The position numbers were made by a program, and so were the translations under genes. From CBDFGS01 sp965247255 (GTDB lineage: Bacteria; Chloroflexota; Dehalococcoidia; Lucifugimonadales; CAUZJF01): a stretch of DNA of 64,000 nt. The stretch spans positions 806,001-870,000 of the forward strand of contig CBDFGS010000013.1 in assembly GCA_965247255.1 (NCBI GenBank). The letters are read 5' to 3'. The notes beneath the pieces were generated by a model, which saw nothing but the letters and a program-made list of their open reading frames with translations, was not told the origin of the DNA and ran no database searches. Below, in pieces: positions 8,352-16,804 of this stretch (position 1 is the first letter of the stretch; the number at the start of each line of letters is the position of its first letter).

Positions 8352-9224
8352 TTGAAGCTCGGCGTCGTGTTCCCCCAGACGGAGATCGGCACCGACCCCG
8401 TCGCGGTGCGCGACTACGCCCAGGCGGCGGAATCGCTTGGCTACGACCACCTCATCGCCTATGATCACGTCGTCGGGGCCAACGCCGAGAGCCGTACAGG
8501 GTGGAGCGGGTCTTACCGGCACACCGATATGTTCCACGAGCCGTTCGTCCTGTTCGGCTACCTGGCGGGCGTCACACAGAGGATTGGGCTGGTGAGCGGC
8601 GTGGTGATCCTGCCCCAGCGCCAGACAGTACTCGTAGCCAAGCAGGCGGCGGAGGTCGACGTGCTGAGTGGTGGGCGTCTGCGCTTCGGTATCGGCATCG
8701 GCTGGAACGCAGTGGAGTACGAGGCCCTGGGCGAGAACTTCCACAATCGAGGCGCACGCTCGGAAGAGCAGGTCGAGGTGATGCGGGCCCTATGGACTAA
8801 CCAACTCGTAACCTACGAGGGCCGATGGCACAAGATAACCGACGCGGGTCTGAATCCTCTCCCGGTACAGCGGCCCATACCGCTGTGGATTGGCGGCAAG
8901 GTGGACCAGACACTCCGTCGAATCGCGCGCTTCGGAGATGGCTGGCTCTCCAACATGCCGCGGCCCAACGACGATGTCCACGCCATGATCGAGACATTGC
9001 GAAGCTACACTGTCGAGGAGGGCCGCGACCCCGACTCCATTGGCATCGAGGCCTGGGTCTCCATAGGCAGCCGCCCCCAGGAGCAGTGGACGCTGGATGT
9101 CGCAGCTTGGACAGACTTGGGAGCTACGCATATCGCGGTGAACACCATGGGTGCAGGCCTCCGATCGCCGGACCAACACATCGATGCCATCCGACGCTTC
9201 AGGGACGTTGGGGCGGTAGCCTGA
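8352..9224 (+). CDS. LLM-class (luciferase-like) flavin or F420-dependent oxidoreductase
   Basis: 290 residues with a TTG start; GGGGAG lies 8 bases upstream and supports it. Luciferase-like TIM-barrel features are MKLGVVFPQTEIG, the AEVDVLSGGRLRFGIGIGWN segment typical of F420-dependent members, and PLWIGGKVDQTLRR. It probably uses reduced F420 or FMN to oxidise or reduce an unknown small molecule. No F420 biosynthesis gene is in the window. Family call strong, cofactor and substrate open. Confidence 0.9.
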   Translation: MKLGVVFPQTEIGTDPVAVRDYAQAAESLGYDHLIAYDHVVGANAESRTGWSGSYRHTDMFHEPFVLFGYLAGVTQRIGLVSGVVILPQRQTVLVAKQAAEVDVLSGGRLRFGIGIGWNAVEYEALGENFHNRGARSEEQVEVMRALWTNQLVTYEGRWHKITDAGLNPLPVQRPIPLWIGGKVDQTLRRIARFGDGWLSNMPRPNDDVHAMIETLRSYTVEEGRDPDSIGIEAWVSIGSRPQEQWTLDVAAWTDLGATHIAVNTMGAGLRSPDQHIDAIRRFRDVGAVA

Positions 9225-9317
9225 TACGAAGAAATAACCGCTGAGACCGCGGAGTTCGCCGAAGACCGACGTTGCTGTCCGGTCTCACCGTAGTGTCGGA
9301 TGGACGGGGATGTCCTG

Positions 9318-10421
9318 ATGAACGCAGATCTAGACGCGAGGCGCACACCCCTTCACGAAAACCACGTCTCTCTCGGTGGCCGCATGGTGCCCTTCGCCGG
9401 TTGGGAGATGCCGGTGCAATACTCGGGCATCATCGAGGAGGTTAAGGCGGTCCGGTCTGCCGCCGGCCTCTTTGACGTGTCTCACATGGGCCGCGTTGAG
9501 ATTGCCGGCCCCAGCGCCGGCTCCCTCCTGGGCCGCGTGTTTAGCGCCGACGTCGCGCAACTCAGGGTAGGCCGGGCGCGCTATGGCGTGATCTGCGACC
9601 AGGACGGCGGGATCATCGACGACTGCATCGTCTACCGGCTTGGGGGCCAGCGATTCATGCTCGTGCCCAACGCTTCCAACACCTCCACAGTGCTCGAGTG
9701 GCTGTCGCGATGGGAGCGGCAAGATGACGAGGCCTCGATAGAGGACATGACGCCCCGACTGGCGATGATAGCGCTACAAGGACCCGCGGCGGCCCATGTG
9801 CTTGGGGGCCTGACCGAGCTCGACCTTGCTGGGCTCAGAGCGTTCAGGGCGATCGAGACTGCGGTCTCGGGCGTCGACGCTATCCTGGCCCGGACCGGGT
9901 ACACCGGCGAGGAGGGCTTCGAGCTAATGATCGCGTCCGAGGGCGCACCTGCGGTGTGGAAACTGCTGATCGAGGCGGGCGCAGCCCCTTGCGGTCTGGG
10001 AGCTCGAGACGTGCTTCGGCTGGAAGCCGGGCTGCTGCTGCACGGTAATGACATGGACACGTCGATAAACCCCTACGAAGCGGGGCTCCAAAGGTTCGTG
10101 GACCCGGACCGGGATGAATACGTCCCGGGAGAGGCGCTGCGTCGCATTCGAGATACTGGGCCAAGCCGCGCGCTGGTCGGATTCAACGTGATAGGGCGCG
10201 GCATTGCGAGGCACGCCTACCCCATTATGCAGGGAGCCAAACAGATCGGCGAAGTGTCCAGCGGGAGCTATTCGCCGACGCTTGACAGGAATATAGGATT
10301 GGGCTATGTTCCAACGAGTCACTCAGCCCTCGGTGCCCGCTTCCACGTCGACGTCCGAGGCCGCCCCGTGGAGGCCGAGGTAACCACTCTGCCGTTCTAC
10401 TCCCGGAAAAGGGGCGATTAA
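9318..10421 (+). CDS. gcvT: Aminomethyltransferase, glycine cleavage T protein
   Basis: About 367 residues from the ATG at 9318, which has GGGGA upstream; an in-frame ATG at 9300 is the alternative. Diagnostic segments are TPLHENHVSLGGRMVPFAGW, FDVSHMGRVEI, RTGYTGEEGFELM and CGLGARDVLRLEAGL. It transfers the methylene carbon from the lipoyl-bound intermediate on GcvH to tetrahydrofolate. It is the first gene of gcvT-gcvH-gcvPA-gcvPB; the gap to gcvH is 9 bases. No glycine riboswitch is evident in the 75 bases upstream. Confidence 0.97.
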   Translation: MNADLDARRTPLHENHVSLGGRMVPFAGWEMPVQYSGIIEEVKAVRSAAGLFDVSHMGRVEIAGPSAGSLLGRVFSADVAQLRVGRARYGVICDQDGGIIDDCIVYRLGGQRFMLVPNASNTSTVLEWLSRWERQDDEASIEDMTPRLAMIALQGPAAAHVLGGLTELDLAGLRAFRAIETAVSGVDAILARTGYTGEEGFELMIASEGAPAVWKLLIEAGAAPCGLGARDVLRLEAGLLLHGNDMDTSINPYEAGLQRFVDPDRDEYVPGEALRRIRDTGPSRALVGFNVIGRGIARHAYPIMQGAKQIGEVSSGSYSPTLDRNIGLGYVPTSHSALGARFHVDVRGRPVEAEVTTLPFYSRKRGD

Positions 10422-10430
10422 AAGGGCCGC

Positions 10431-10817
10431 ATGAACCCTTCTGAATTGAGATACTCCGAAGAGCACGAATGGGTGCGCGTGGAGTCGGAAGGCGTTGGCG
10501 TCATCGGCATCACCCAGTTCGCCGTGGACGAGCTCGGCGACGTCGTCTTCCTGGAGCTACCGGAGGCAGGTGGTCAGGTCTCCCAATTCGAGCAGTTCGG
10601 TGAAATAGAGTCGGTCAAAGCCGTCTCCGAGCTGTATTCCCCGGTCAGCGGTAAGGTGATCGAACGCAACGAGCTCCTCATCGACAACCCCGAGCTGGTC
10701 AACCAGAGCCCCTACGAGACGGGATGGCTCTTAAGGGTGGAGATGGGCGACGCCTCAGAGCTGGACAAGCTCATGAGCGCGGAGCAGTACGACTCTCACG
10801 TCGCCCCGACCGCCTAG
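10431..10817 (+). CDS. gcvH: Glycine cleavage system H protein
   Basis: 128 residues, the normal length. The lipoylated lysine is K63 in GEIESVKAVSELYSPVSG. EEHEWVR at the N-terminus and NQSPYETGWLLRVE near the C-terminus are typical. It shuttles the aminomethyl group from glycine decarboxylase (GcvPA/PB) to GcvT. It lies between gcvT and gcvPA with 9-base gaps on either side, so co-transcription is nearly certain. Confidence 0.97.
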   Translation: MNPSELRYSEEHEWVRVESEGVGVIGITQFAVDELGDVVFLELPEAGGQVSQFEQFGEIESVKAVSELYSPVSGKVIERNELLIDNPELVNQSPYETGWLLRVEMGDASELDKLMSAEQYDSHVAPTA

Positions 10818-10826
10818 TCTCCGTAC

Positions 10827-12155
10827 ATGCCCAGCTCCGATTACCGCTCGCCCTACACTCCCAACACCGACGCAGACCGGCGCCACATGCTGGACGCAAT
10901 CGGAGTGGCCACCGCTGAGGAGCTGTTCCAAGACATACCGGCGCAGCACCGCGGCCCTGAGCTAGACATACCCCCACCCCTGTCCGAGCTGGAGCTCCGG
11001 CGCGAGATCGAGTCGATGTCGAGGCAGAACCTCGTGCCCGGCGACTACGCCTGCTTCCTCGGCGCAGGCTCATACAGGCACCACGTTCCGGCCGTCGTGC
11101 GCCAGATCGCCAGCCGCAGTGAGTATATGACTGCGTACACGCCTTACCAGCCGGAGGTGTCGCAGGGCACTCTTCAGGCGCACTACGAGTTCCAATCTCT
11201 GGTCTGCCAGCTCACCGGCATGGAGGTGGCGAACGCCGGAATGTACGACGGCGCCACCTCCATGGCGGAGGCCGCGCTGATGGCCGCGCGGGTCACAAAG
11301 CACACCCGCATCGTCGTGGTGGAGACGGTCTCGCCCAGGTACCGTGAGGTATTGCATACCTTTGTCCAGGCACAGGGGCTGACCGTGGACACAGTCTCGG
11401 ATGCAAGCGATCCACTGCCGGACGATACGGCGTGCGTGATAGTGCAGCAGCCCAACTTCCTGGGCTATATGGAGGACGTTTCGGCGTTCTCTGAGCTCGC
11501 GCATGACCAAGGCGCTCTACTGGTCGTGAGCGCGGACCCCGTATCGCTGGGGATGTTCAAGCCGCCGGGGGACTACGCTGCGGACATCGTGGTTGCCGAA
11601 GGCCAGGCGCTAGGCGTCTCTCCGGCCTTCGGGGGCCCTTACGTCGGCATATTCGCCTGCAAGGAGCGCTACGTCCGACAGATGCCCGGACGCGTGGTCG
11701 GCAAGACGGTGGATACGAAGGGGCGCGCCGGGTACGTCCTGACGCTCCAGACCCGGGAGCAGCACATTCGAAGGGAGACAGCCACCTCAAACATCTGCAC
11801 CTCCGTAGGTCTCATAGCCCTCATGTCTACTGTCTATATGGCATCACAGGGGAAGCACGGGCTGAGGCACGTCGCAAACCTCTGCTACCAGAAGGCGCAC
11901 TACGCCGCCTCGCTCATCGAAGAAATACCGGGATACACATTCCCCCTGTCTGGCACGTTCTTTCGGGAGTTCGTTGTGGAGTGCCCCAAGCCTCCCGGAG
12001 CGATAAACGAACGCTTGCTGGACTTTAAGATCATCGGCGGGCTTGACGTGAGCGACCAGGCGCCCAACGGCATGCTCCTCTGCTTTACGGAGATGAACTC
12101 GCGACAGGAGATCGACGCCCTGGCAAAAGCTCTCGGAGAGATCGGCTCCGCATGA
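10827..12155 (+). CDS. gcvPA: Glycine decarboxylase subunit 1 (split P protein)
   Basis: 442 residues, the N-terminal half of the P protein in organisms with a two-subunit enzyme. Recognisable segments include FLGAGSYRHHVPAVV, TAYTPYQPEVSQGTLQ, ANAGMYDGATSMAEA and TREQHIRRETATSNICT. It forms the decarboxylase with GcvPB but does not carry the PLP lysine. Its stop codon overlaps the gcvPB start (ATGA at 12152-12155), implying translational coupling. Confidence 0.97.
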   Translation: MPSSDYRSPYTPNTDADRRHMLDAIGVATAEELFQDIPAQHRGPELDIPPPLSELELRREIESMSRQNLVPGDYACFLGAGSYRHHVPAVVRQIASRSEYMTAYTPYQPEVSQGTLQAHYEFQSLVCQLTGMEVANAGMYDGATSMAEAALMAARVTKHTRIVVVETVSPRYREVLHTFVQAQGLTVDTVSDASDPLPDDTACVIVQQPNFLGYMEDVSAFSELAHDQGALLVVSADPVSLGMFKPPGDYAADIVVAEGQALGVSPAFGGPYVGIFACKERYVRQMPGRVVGKTVDTKGRAGYVLTLQTREQHIRRETATSNICTSVGLIALMSTVYMASQGKHGLRHVANLCYQKAHYAASLIEEIPGYTFPLSGTFFREFVVECPKPPGAINERLLDFKIIGGLDVSDQAPNGMLLCFTEMNSRQEIDALAKALGEIGSA

Positions 12156-13639
12156 ACGCTCTCACAAACACCGGAGAGGACACGCGCCGCCGGTTGCTAA
12201 TGGAGAGGAGCGTGGCCGGCCGCACCGGCACGACCTTCCCCGAGCTAGATGTGCCCGATCAGCCCCTCCCTCCTCAAGAGCTGCTACGCGGCGAGCTGGA
12301 GATGCCCGAAGTGAGCGAGGGCGAGATCGTGCGCTACTTTTCTCAGCTAAGCCAGCTCAACTTCTCGATCGATCACAACTTCTACCCGCTCGGTAGTTGC
12401 ACGATGAAGTACAACCCCAAGCTCAACGACGAGATGGCCGCTCTTCCCGGCATGTCCGAGATACACCCGCTCCAGGGCGAATCGACCGCCCAGGGAGCGC
12501 TCAAGCTGATGTACGAGCTCCAGCGACTGCTGGCGGAGATAACCGGGATGGCCGGCACGTCGCTCGCCCCCATGGCCGGCGCCGAGGGAGAACTCGCGGG
12601 CATGCTGATGACCAGGGCGTATCACCTAGATCGCGGGGACGCGAAGCGAAACAAGGTGTTGATACCTGACAGCGCCCACGGAACGAACCCAGCCTCTGCG
12701 CGTATGGCGGGCTTCGACGTAGTCAGCTTACCCTCGGACTCCAATGGCAACACCAATCTCGAAGCCCTTACGGTCGCCGTAGGGCCGGACCTGGCGGGCT
12801 TCATGCTCACGCAGCCCAGCACGCTGGGCCTCTTCGACACCAACATCCTCGAGGTGACGCGCATCGTGCGTGAGGCGGGAGGCATCGTCTATGGAGATGG
12901 CGCCAACCTCAATGCGCTGCTGGGTCTGGTCAAGCTGGGCGACCTGGGCTTCGACGTCGTACACTCGAACCTGCACAAGACCTTTACGCAGCCCCACGGC
13001 GGGGGCGGTCCCGGCGCGGGGCCGGTAATGGTGGCGCCGAAGCTGCTGCCATACTTGCCTGCTCCCGTAGTGGAGTCCGCGCAGGATGGCCAGCGCGGAC
13101 AGCGTTTCTCGCTCGTCTCGCCTGCCAAGAGCATTGGCCGGATGGGGGCCTTCCACGGTAACTTCGGAGCGCTCGTGAGGGCGTACGCATACATCCGGAC
13201 GCTGGGAGACGCCGGTATCGCCCAAGTGAGCGAGGACGCCATAATTAACGCCAACTACATCCTGAGCCAGCTCCGGGACCACTACGACCTCCCGTACGAC
13301 CGGCCCTGCATGCACGAGGTGGTCCTATCGGCGCGGAACCTGAAAAGGGCCTACGGCGTCCGAGCCTTCGACGTAGCCAAGCGCCTTATCGACTATGGGA
13401 TCCACCCGCCGACCATGTACTTCCCGCTCATCGTCGAGGAAGCCCTCATGATCGAGCCCACCGAGACCGAGAGCCGAGAGACCCTGGACCACTTCATCGA
13501 GGTCATGAAGACTATCGCTCAAGAGGCCCGGGACGACGCCGATCTACTCCACGATGCGCCGCACGACACCCCCAACACGCGCCTCGACGAAGCGAGGGCA
13601 GCCCGCCGCCCCGAGCTGCGCTGGACGAAGGACGATTAG
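12152..13639 (+). CDS. gcvPB: Glycine decarboxylase subunit 2 (split P protein, PLP-binding)
   Basis: 495 residues. The PLP lysine is K276 in HSNLHKTFTQPHGGGGPGAG. Other hallmarks are FYPLGSCTMKYNPK, PDSAHGTNPASARMAGF and HPPTMYFPLIVEEALMIEPTE. It decarboxylates glycine and passes the aminomethyl group to lipoyl-GcvH. The start overlaps the gcvPA stop by four bases. It ends the gcv operon; the peroxiredoxin gene follows after 63 bases with its own promoter-like element. Confidence 0.97.
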   Translation: MNALTNTGEDTRRRLLMERSVAGRTGTTFPELDVPDQPLPPQELLRGELEMPEVSEGEIVRYFSQLSQLNFSIDHNFYPLGSCTMKYNPKLNDEMAALPGMSEIHPLQGESTAQGALKLMYELQRLLAEITGMAGTSLAPMAGAEGELAGMLMTRAYHLDRGDAKRNKVLIPDSAHGTNPASARMAGFDVVSLPSDSNGNTNLEALTVAVGPDLAGFMLTQPSTLGLFDTNILEVTRIVREAGGIVYGDGANLNALLGLVKLGDLGFDVVHSNLHKTFTQPHGGGGPGAGPVMVAPKLLPYLPAPVVESAQDGQRGQRFSLVSPAKSIGRMGAFHGNFGALVRAYAYIRTLGDAGIAQVSEDAIINANYILSQLRDHYDLPYDRPCMHEVVLSARNLKRAYGVRAFDVAKRLIDYGIHPPTMYFPLIVEEALMIEPTETESRETLDHFIEVMKTIAQEARDDADLLHDAPHDTPNTRLDEARAARRPELRWTKDD

Positions 13640-13664
13640 CCCCTCCCAGGGCCGCTGCTAGGCC

Positions 13665-13673
13665 TGTTATAAT
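13665..13673 (+). promoter_or_regulatory. Extended -10 promoter element for the UGA-containing peroxiredoxin gene
   Basis: TGTTATAAT supplies TGn plus a perfect TATAAT between gcvPB and the peroxiredoxin start. Initiation would be near 13680, only about 23 bases before the TTG start and close to the GGAGGAGGTG ribosome-binding site at 13689-13696. Confidence 0.55.
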
Positions 13674-13702
13674 TGCGCGAGCATTTCGGAGGAGGTGTCC
13701 CA

Positions 13703-14161
13703 TTGGCTGACGTAGGCGAGCTCGCCCCTGACTTCACCCTAGAGGACCACAATCGCCAGCAGGTTACGTTGAGCGACTATCGAGGCAGGAAAAACGTCGT
13801 GCTATCGTGGCACGTTTTCTCGTTTACAAGCGGCTGAACTGACCAATGCTCTTCGTTCCGAAGAGACTACGCGAAGTTCGAGGAACTTGATACTGAGATT
13901 CTCGGCGCCAGTACCGACGCCAGGGCTACCCAGAACGCCTTCTCCGTAGCGCTGGGAGGCATAACCTACCCGATTCTGAGCGACTTTCACCCGAAAGGCC
14001 GCGTGGCCGAGCTCTACGGTATCTACGACGAGGTCAAGGGGACGGCCCGACGGTCCGTGATCGTAATCGACAAAGAGGGCATCATCCGGTTCAAGCGCAC
14101 CTACACAAGCGCGGCCGACATCTACACCGCCGACATACTCGCCGAGGTCGACAAGCTGTAG
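13703..14161 (+). CDS. Probable selenocysteine peroxiredoxin, AhpC/TSA family, read through in-frame TGA at 13835-13837
   Basis: Reading from the TTG at 13703, preceded by a strong GGAGGAGGTG site, gives 44 codons, a TGA, and 107 more codons in the same frame to a TAG at 14159. The product would be 152 residues, normal for a single-domain peroxiredoxin. The N-terminus is GELAPDFTLEDHNRQQVTLS; the active-site loop reads VFSFTSG-[TGA]-TDQCSSFRRDY. The TGA falls exactly where family members have the peroxidatic cysteine (T-x-x-C-T), so residue 45 is most likely selenocysteine. A Cys lies four residues later, close to the resolving Cys position of BCP/PrxQ-type enzymes. Downstream, YPILSDFHPKGRVAELYGIYD and RRSVIVIDKEGIIRFKR are standard peroxiredoxin sequence with no other damage. 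The role would be reduction of peroxides in the cytoplasm. The alternative is a single nonsense mutation, less likely given the exact position and the hairpin after it. Confidence 0.82.
13849..13865 (+). promoter_or_regulatory. Candidate bacterial SECIS hairpin
   Basis: A perfect 6-bp stem, CTCTTC (13849-13854) with GAAGAG (13860-13865), closes a five-base loop GTTCC whose first base is G; G-C closing would extend the stem to seven pairs. The loop begins 17 bases after the TGA at 13835-13837, within the spacing I recall for bacterial SECIS elements (about 16-37 nt) and with the required G at the start of the loop. It lies within the coding sequence, as bacterial SECIS elements do. Confidence 0.65.
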
Positions 14162-14298
14162 CCGGCCGCCCTCCTCGAGCGCTTCATAACACGGCGACTC
14201 CTACTGACGATGGCTGATGCAGGAAATCTTTCCTGGGTCATGGTTAGGACTCCAAGACCGTCTTAGACCCTACAGACTTGGCCTCCGGAGCAGCACAC

Positions 14299-15144
14299 TT
14301 GGCCGAGACCCAAAGCCCTAGGTACGTATTCGCGGAAGGCGACCAGGCCCTGATAATCGACCGAAGGGGCCGGCGTTACCTCATCCAGCTGCGCTCCTCA
14401 GATACGTATCACACGCACCTCGGCAACTTTGCCCACGGCTCCCTGATCGGTGAGGAGGAGGGGACCAGAGTGACCACCTCCAGCGGCCATGTGCTCCTTG
14501 CCGTGAAGCCGACCATGGCGGACTTCACGCGGCAGATGCCGAGAATCGCTACTGTCGTGTACCCGAAGGACCTGGGCGCCATACTCACCTTCGGCGACAT
14601 CTTCCCCGGGGCGACGGTCCTGGAAGCAGGATCAGGCTCCGGGGCGGTCACGATCGCCCTGGCGCGGGCTGTCGGGGATGCGGGCCGGATTATCTCGTAC
14701 GATATTCGCGAAGACATGATCGAGCGCGCCCGGGCCAACGTTGAGGCGATTCTTCCGAACGCGTCACACGTCACCTTCAAGATAGGAGACGTGTACGAGG
14801 CCCTCGAAGACAAAGACCTGGACCGGATCGTACTGGACCTTCCCGAGCCGTGGCATGTCGTGCCCCACGCTGCAGAGGCTCTCGTACCGGGGGGAGTCTT
14901 GCTCAGCTTTCTCCCTACCGTGCTGCAGATCCGGGACCTGACTCAGGCTCTCAGGGCGGAGGGGTCTTTCGATATCATCGAGTCCCTTGAGGTGCTACTG
15001 CGTCCTTGGTCAGTGGGCTCGCGTAGCGTTCGGCCGGCCCAGCGCATGGTGGGCCACACCGGGTTCATCACGACGGCCCGTCGCTGCTCGCGTCGGGCGG
15101 GGAGCATCGACCCTGAGGAACGCGAGGACGAGGTTCGCGAGTAG
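14299..15144 (+). CDS. trmI: tRNA (adenine-N1-)-methyltransferase, TrmI family
   Basis: About 281 residues from the TTG at 14299, chosen because GGAG lies eight bases upstream; an in-frame TTG at 14278 lacks such a site. The N-terminal domain (FAEGDQALIIDRRGRRYLIQL) is typical of TrmI, followed by a class I SAM-binding motif, VLEAGSGSGAVTIALARAVG, and the catalytic-region LDLPEPWHVVPHAAEAL. It methylates A58 in the T loop of tRNAs. It follows the peroxiredoxin gene on the same strand and converges on the MidA-like gene. Confidence 0.93.
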   Translation: MAETQSPRYVFAEGDQALIIDRRGRRYLIQLRSSDTYHTHLGNFAHGSLIGEEEGTRVTTSSGHVLLAVKPTMADFTRQMPRIATVVYPKDLGAILTFGDIFPGATVLEAGSGSGAVTIALARAVGDAGRIISYDIREDMIERARANVEAILPNASHVTFKIGDVYEALEDKDLDRIVLDLPEPWHVVPHAAEALVPGGVLLSFLPTVLQIRDLTQALRAEGSFDIIESLEVLLRPWSVGSRSVRPAQRMVGHTGFITTARRCSRRAGSIDPEEREDEVRE

Positions 15145-15255
15145 CGGGACAGGCGCGCCGCCGCCCGGCGTCACGGGAGGCGTGATCGGAAGACGTTGCC
15201 GGCCGACCACCGGGACGGTCCGCGAATCGCCCAGCAGCCGGTGTGGCCCGCCTGT

Positions 15256-16476
15256 CTAGTCAGGCCAGAGTTCCTCTAAGTGAAACTCCGCGTGAGGGTA
15301 ACGCGATGCCAGCAGGTCGGCGTGTTCGTCATTCAGGAGAGGAATGGGGAGCGCGGGCTGCTCTTCGGGGGGGCCCGTTAGCAGTTCGCTTATGTCCGAG
15401 ACTCCGGTGCCTTTCTCCTGCACCAGCACCTTAAACGCCCCCAGGCCTTCGGGACGTACCAGCTCCCGCATAGCCATGGCGTTGGCCTCTCTCTGCGATT
15501 GGACGAGGTCCTCGGACCTGAGCCTTTCCAGCCAGGCCTCGATCCCAAGTGCTCGCAGTAGTTGGGCCTGCGTGAGGAGCGCCACAGGGTTCAGACCGGC
15601 GCTACGGCCTTCCGCGCGGACCTCCGAGAAGTCGACGTGTGCGGTCAGGTCTTGCCGCCCTATACGCTGGTAGGGGTTGGCCGTCTGAGTGTGCTTGTAG
15701 TACGTCTGCAGTGTTCCGGCGGCCCGGTCGGCCGAGTAGAGCTGGGCCGACTCATAGCCATAGTCGATGGTTAGCACGAAACCTCGCAGTAGTGCTCTAG
15801 CCGTCTCAGCCGCCCAGGGCCCGATTCCTAGATTGACCTCTCCCTGGAAGCCATCCGGCAGACCCACGCCGATGGCATCGATGCGGCTGGCCAGACGGGG
15901 CGCCGAGGGCTCATCGAGAACTTCCACAAACTCGCCGTGTTCCAATTCGACGAAGACCTCTCCGATCTCACCATCCCGGACCCGGAACCTGTGGACCGGA
16001 AACGCATCCAGTAACTCGTTCGAAAGAATGCAGCCTTCGAGGGGCTTGAGCGGGAGACCGGCGGAGGTAATGCGGTGAAGCAACGCGGGGGGGTCGCGCG
16101 GCCCGCCGGGATCTGGAACTCTATCTATCGCGGCGTAGCGCAGCGCGTCACCGAACCGGCCGGGAAGGGAGCGGGCGTACTCGAGTATGTCCCGCGCCAG
16201 CCTGCCAGTGCCGGCGCCCATCTCCACCGCATAGAAAGGGGAAGGGCGCCCCATCGCGTCCCACATGCGCATTAGCAGGACCGACAGGAGAGCGCCGAAC
16301 GCGGGATGGGCGGTAGAGCTGGTGAAGTAGTCGCCGTGAGCGCGGTCTGATGACCCGCTAGAGTAGTAGCCGCCGCCACTGTGGTAAAGGGCGGTCTCCA
16401 TAAACTCCGCGAACGTGATCCTACCGCGGGCCCCTATCCGCGCTCGTATCTCCGCTTCCGCTTCGCTCGTGCCCAT
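15256..16476 (-). CDS. SAM-dependent methyltransferase, MidA/NDUFAF7 family
   Basis: 406 residues. The N-terminal ITFAEFMETALYHSGGGYYSSG and the SAM-binding AVEMGAGTGRLARDILEYAR are diagnostic of the NDUFAF7/MidA family, as are SNELLDAFPVHRF and LTIDYGYE. The eukaryotic relative dimethylates an arginine of the NDUFS2 subunit of complex I; the bacterial substrate is not established. It is downstream of the zinc-ribbon gene and citrate synthase on the same strand, with a strong hairpin between, and converges on trmI. Confidence 0.9.
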   Translation of the reverse strand: MGTSEAEAEIRARIGARGRITFAEFMETALYHSGGGYYSSGSSDRAHGDYFTSSTAHPAFGALLSVLLMRMWDAMGRPSPFYAVEMGAGTGRLARDILEYARSLPGRFGDALRYAAIDRVPDPGGPRDPPALLHRITSAGLPLKPLEGCILSNELLDAFPVHRFRVRDGEIGEVFVELEHGEFVEVLDEPSAPRLASRIDAIGVGLPDGFQGEVNLGIGPWAAETARALLRGFVLTIDYGYESAQLYSADRAAGTLQTYYKHTQTANPYQRIGRQDLTAHVDFSEVRAEGRSAGLNPVALLTQAQLLRALGIEAWLERLRSEDLVQSQREANAMAMRELVRPEGLGAFKVLVQEKGTGVSDISELLTGPPEEQPALPIPLLNDEHADLLASRYPHAEFHLEELWPD

Positions 16477-16488
16477 ACCCCAATCAAG

Positions 16489-16532
16489 AGCACGGGAGGG
16501 GGAGTCTCGTATGGGACTCCCCCTCCCGTGCT
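16489..16532. terminator. Perfect 18-bp inverted repeat, probable terminator
   Basis: Left arm 16489-16506 and right arm 16515-16532 are perfect 18-base complements around an eight-base loop. Core sequence is AGCACGGGAGGGGGAGTC. It lies between the MidA-like gene and the zinc-ribbon gene, both on the minus strand. There is no T-run after the stem on the minus strand, so a factor-dependent or attenuating role is as likely as intrinsic termination. Confidence 0.55.
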
Positions 16533-16565
16533 TGAAGGATGCCTTGCCGTCTTCGTCTCGTCGGT

Positions 16566-16802
16566 CTAGCTGCGTGCCTGCCTCGCCCGCCTACCCTGAG
16601 CGCCAGCCCTGTCCCAGCCTGAAATAGGCATCGAGTTCCTGAACTCGCTCCGCACACCACAAGACTTGCACACGCCTACACTCGTGGGGCCATTGGGGCT
16701 GTCGATCATCCAGGTGTGGGTGCACTCCGAATCGATCTTGTCTTCATTGCTCAAGGTAATTCCCTTCTGCTCGAGGTCTATTCCAGCGGACAGTTCAGCC
16801 AA
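16566..16802 (-). CDS. Small zinc-ribbon-like protein
   Basis: 78 residues. The middle reads CTHTWMIDSPNGPTSVGVC then KSCGVRSEFRNSM, giving a C-x-H...C-x-x-C arrangement that could bind one zinc. I recall similar small proteins of unknown function in Chloroflexota; this is from memory. The stop of citrate synthase is at 16805, directly upstream, so the two genes are almost contiguous (2 bases apart) and probably one operon. Function unknown; a transcription-associated or chaperone role is only a guess. Confidence 0.7.
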   Translation of the reverse strand: MAELSAGIDLEQKGITLSNEDKIDSECTHTWMIDSPNGPTSVGVCKSCGVRSEFRNSMPISGWDRAGAQGRRARQARS

Positions 16803-16804
16803 GT

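Noticed and set aside
9225..9317. Possible glycine riboswitch before gcvT
   Set aside because: The spacer is only about 90 bases and shows neither of the paired aptamer cores I would expect. A short ACCGCGGAGTTCGC string shared with 8260-8275 looks like a minor repeat only.
13835..13837. Interpretation of the peroxiredoxin TGA as a simple nonsense mutation
   Set aside because: The codon coincides with the catalytic Cys position and a SECIS-like hairpin follows at the right distance. The rest of the gene is undamaged, with a good ribosome-binding site and promoter. Kept as the main alternative but judged less likely.
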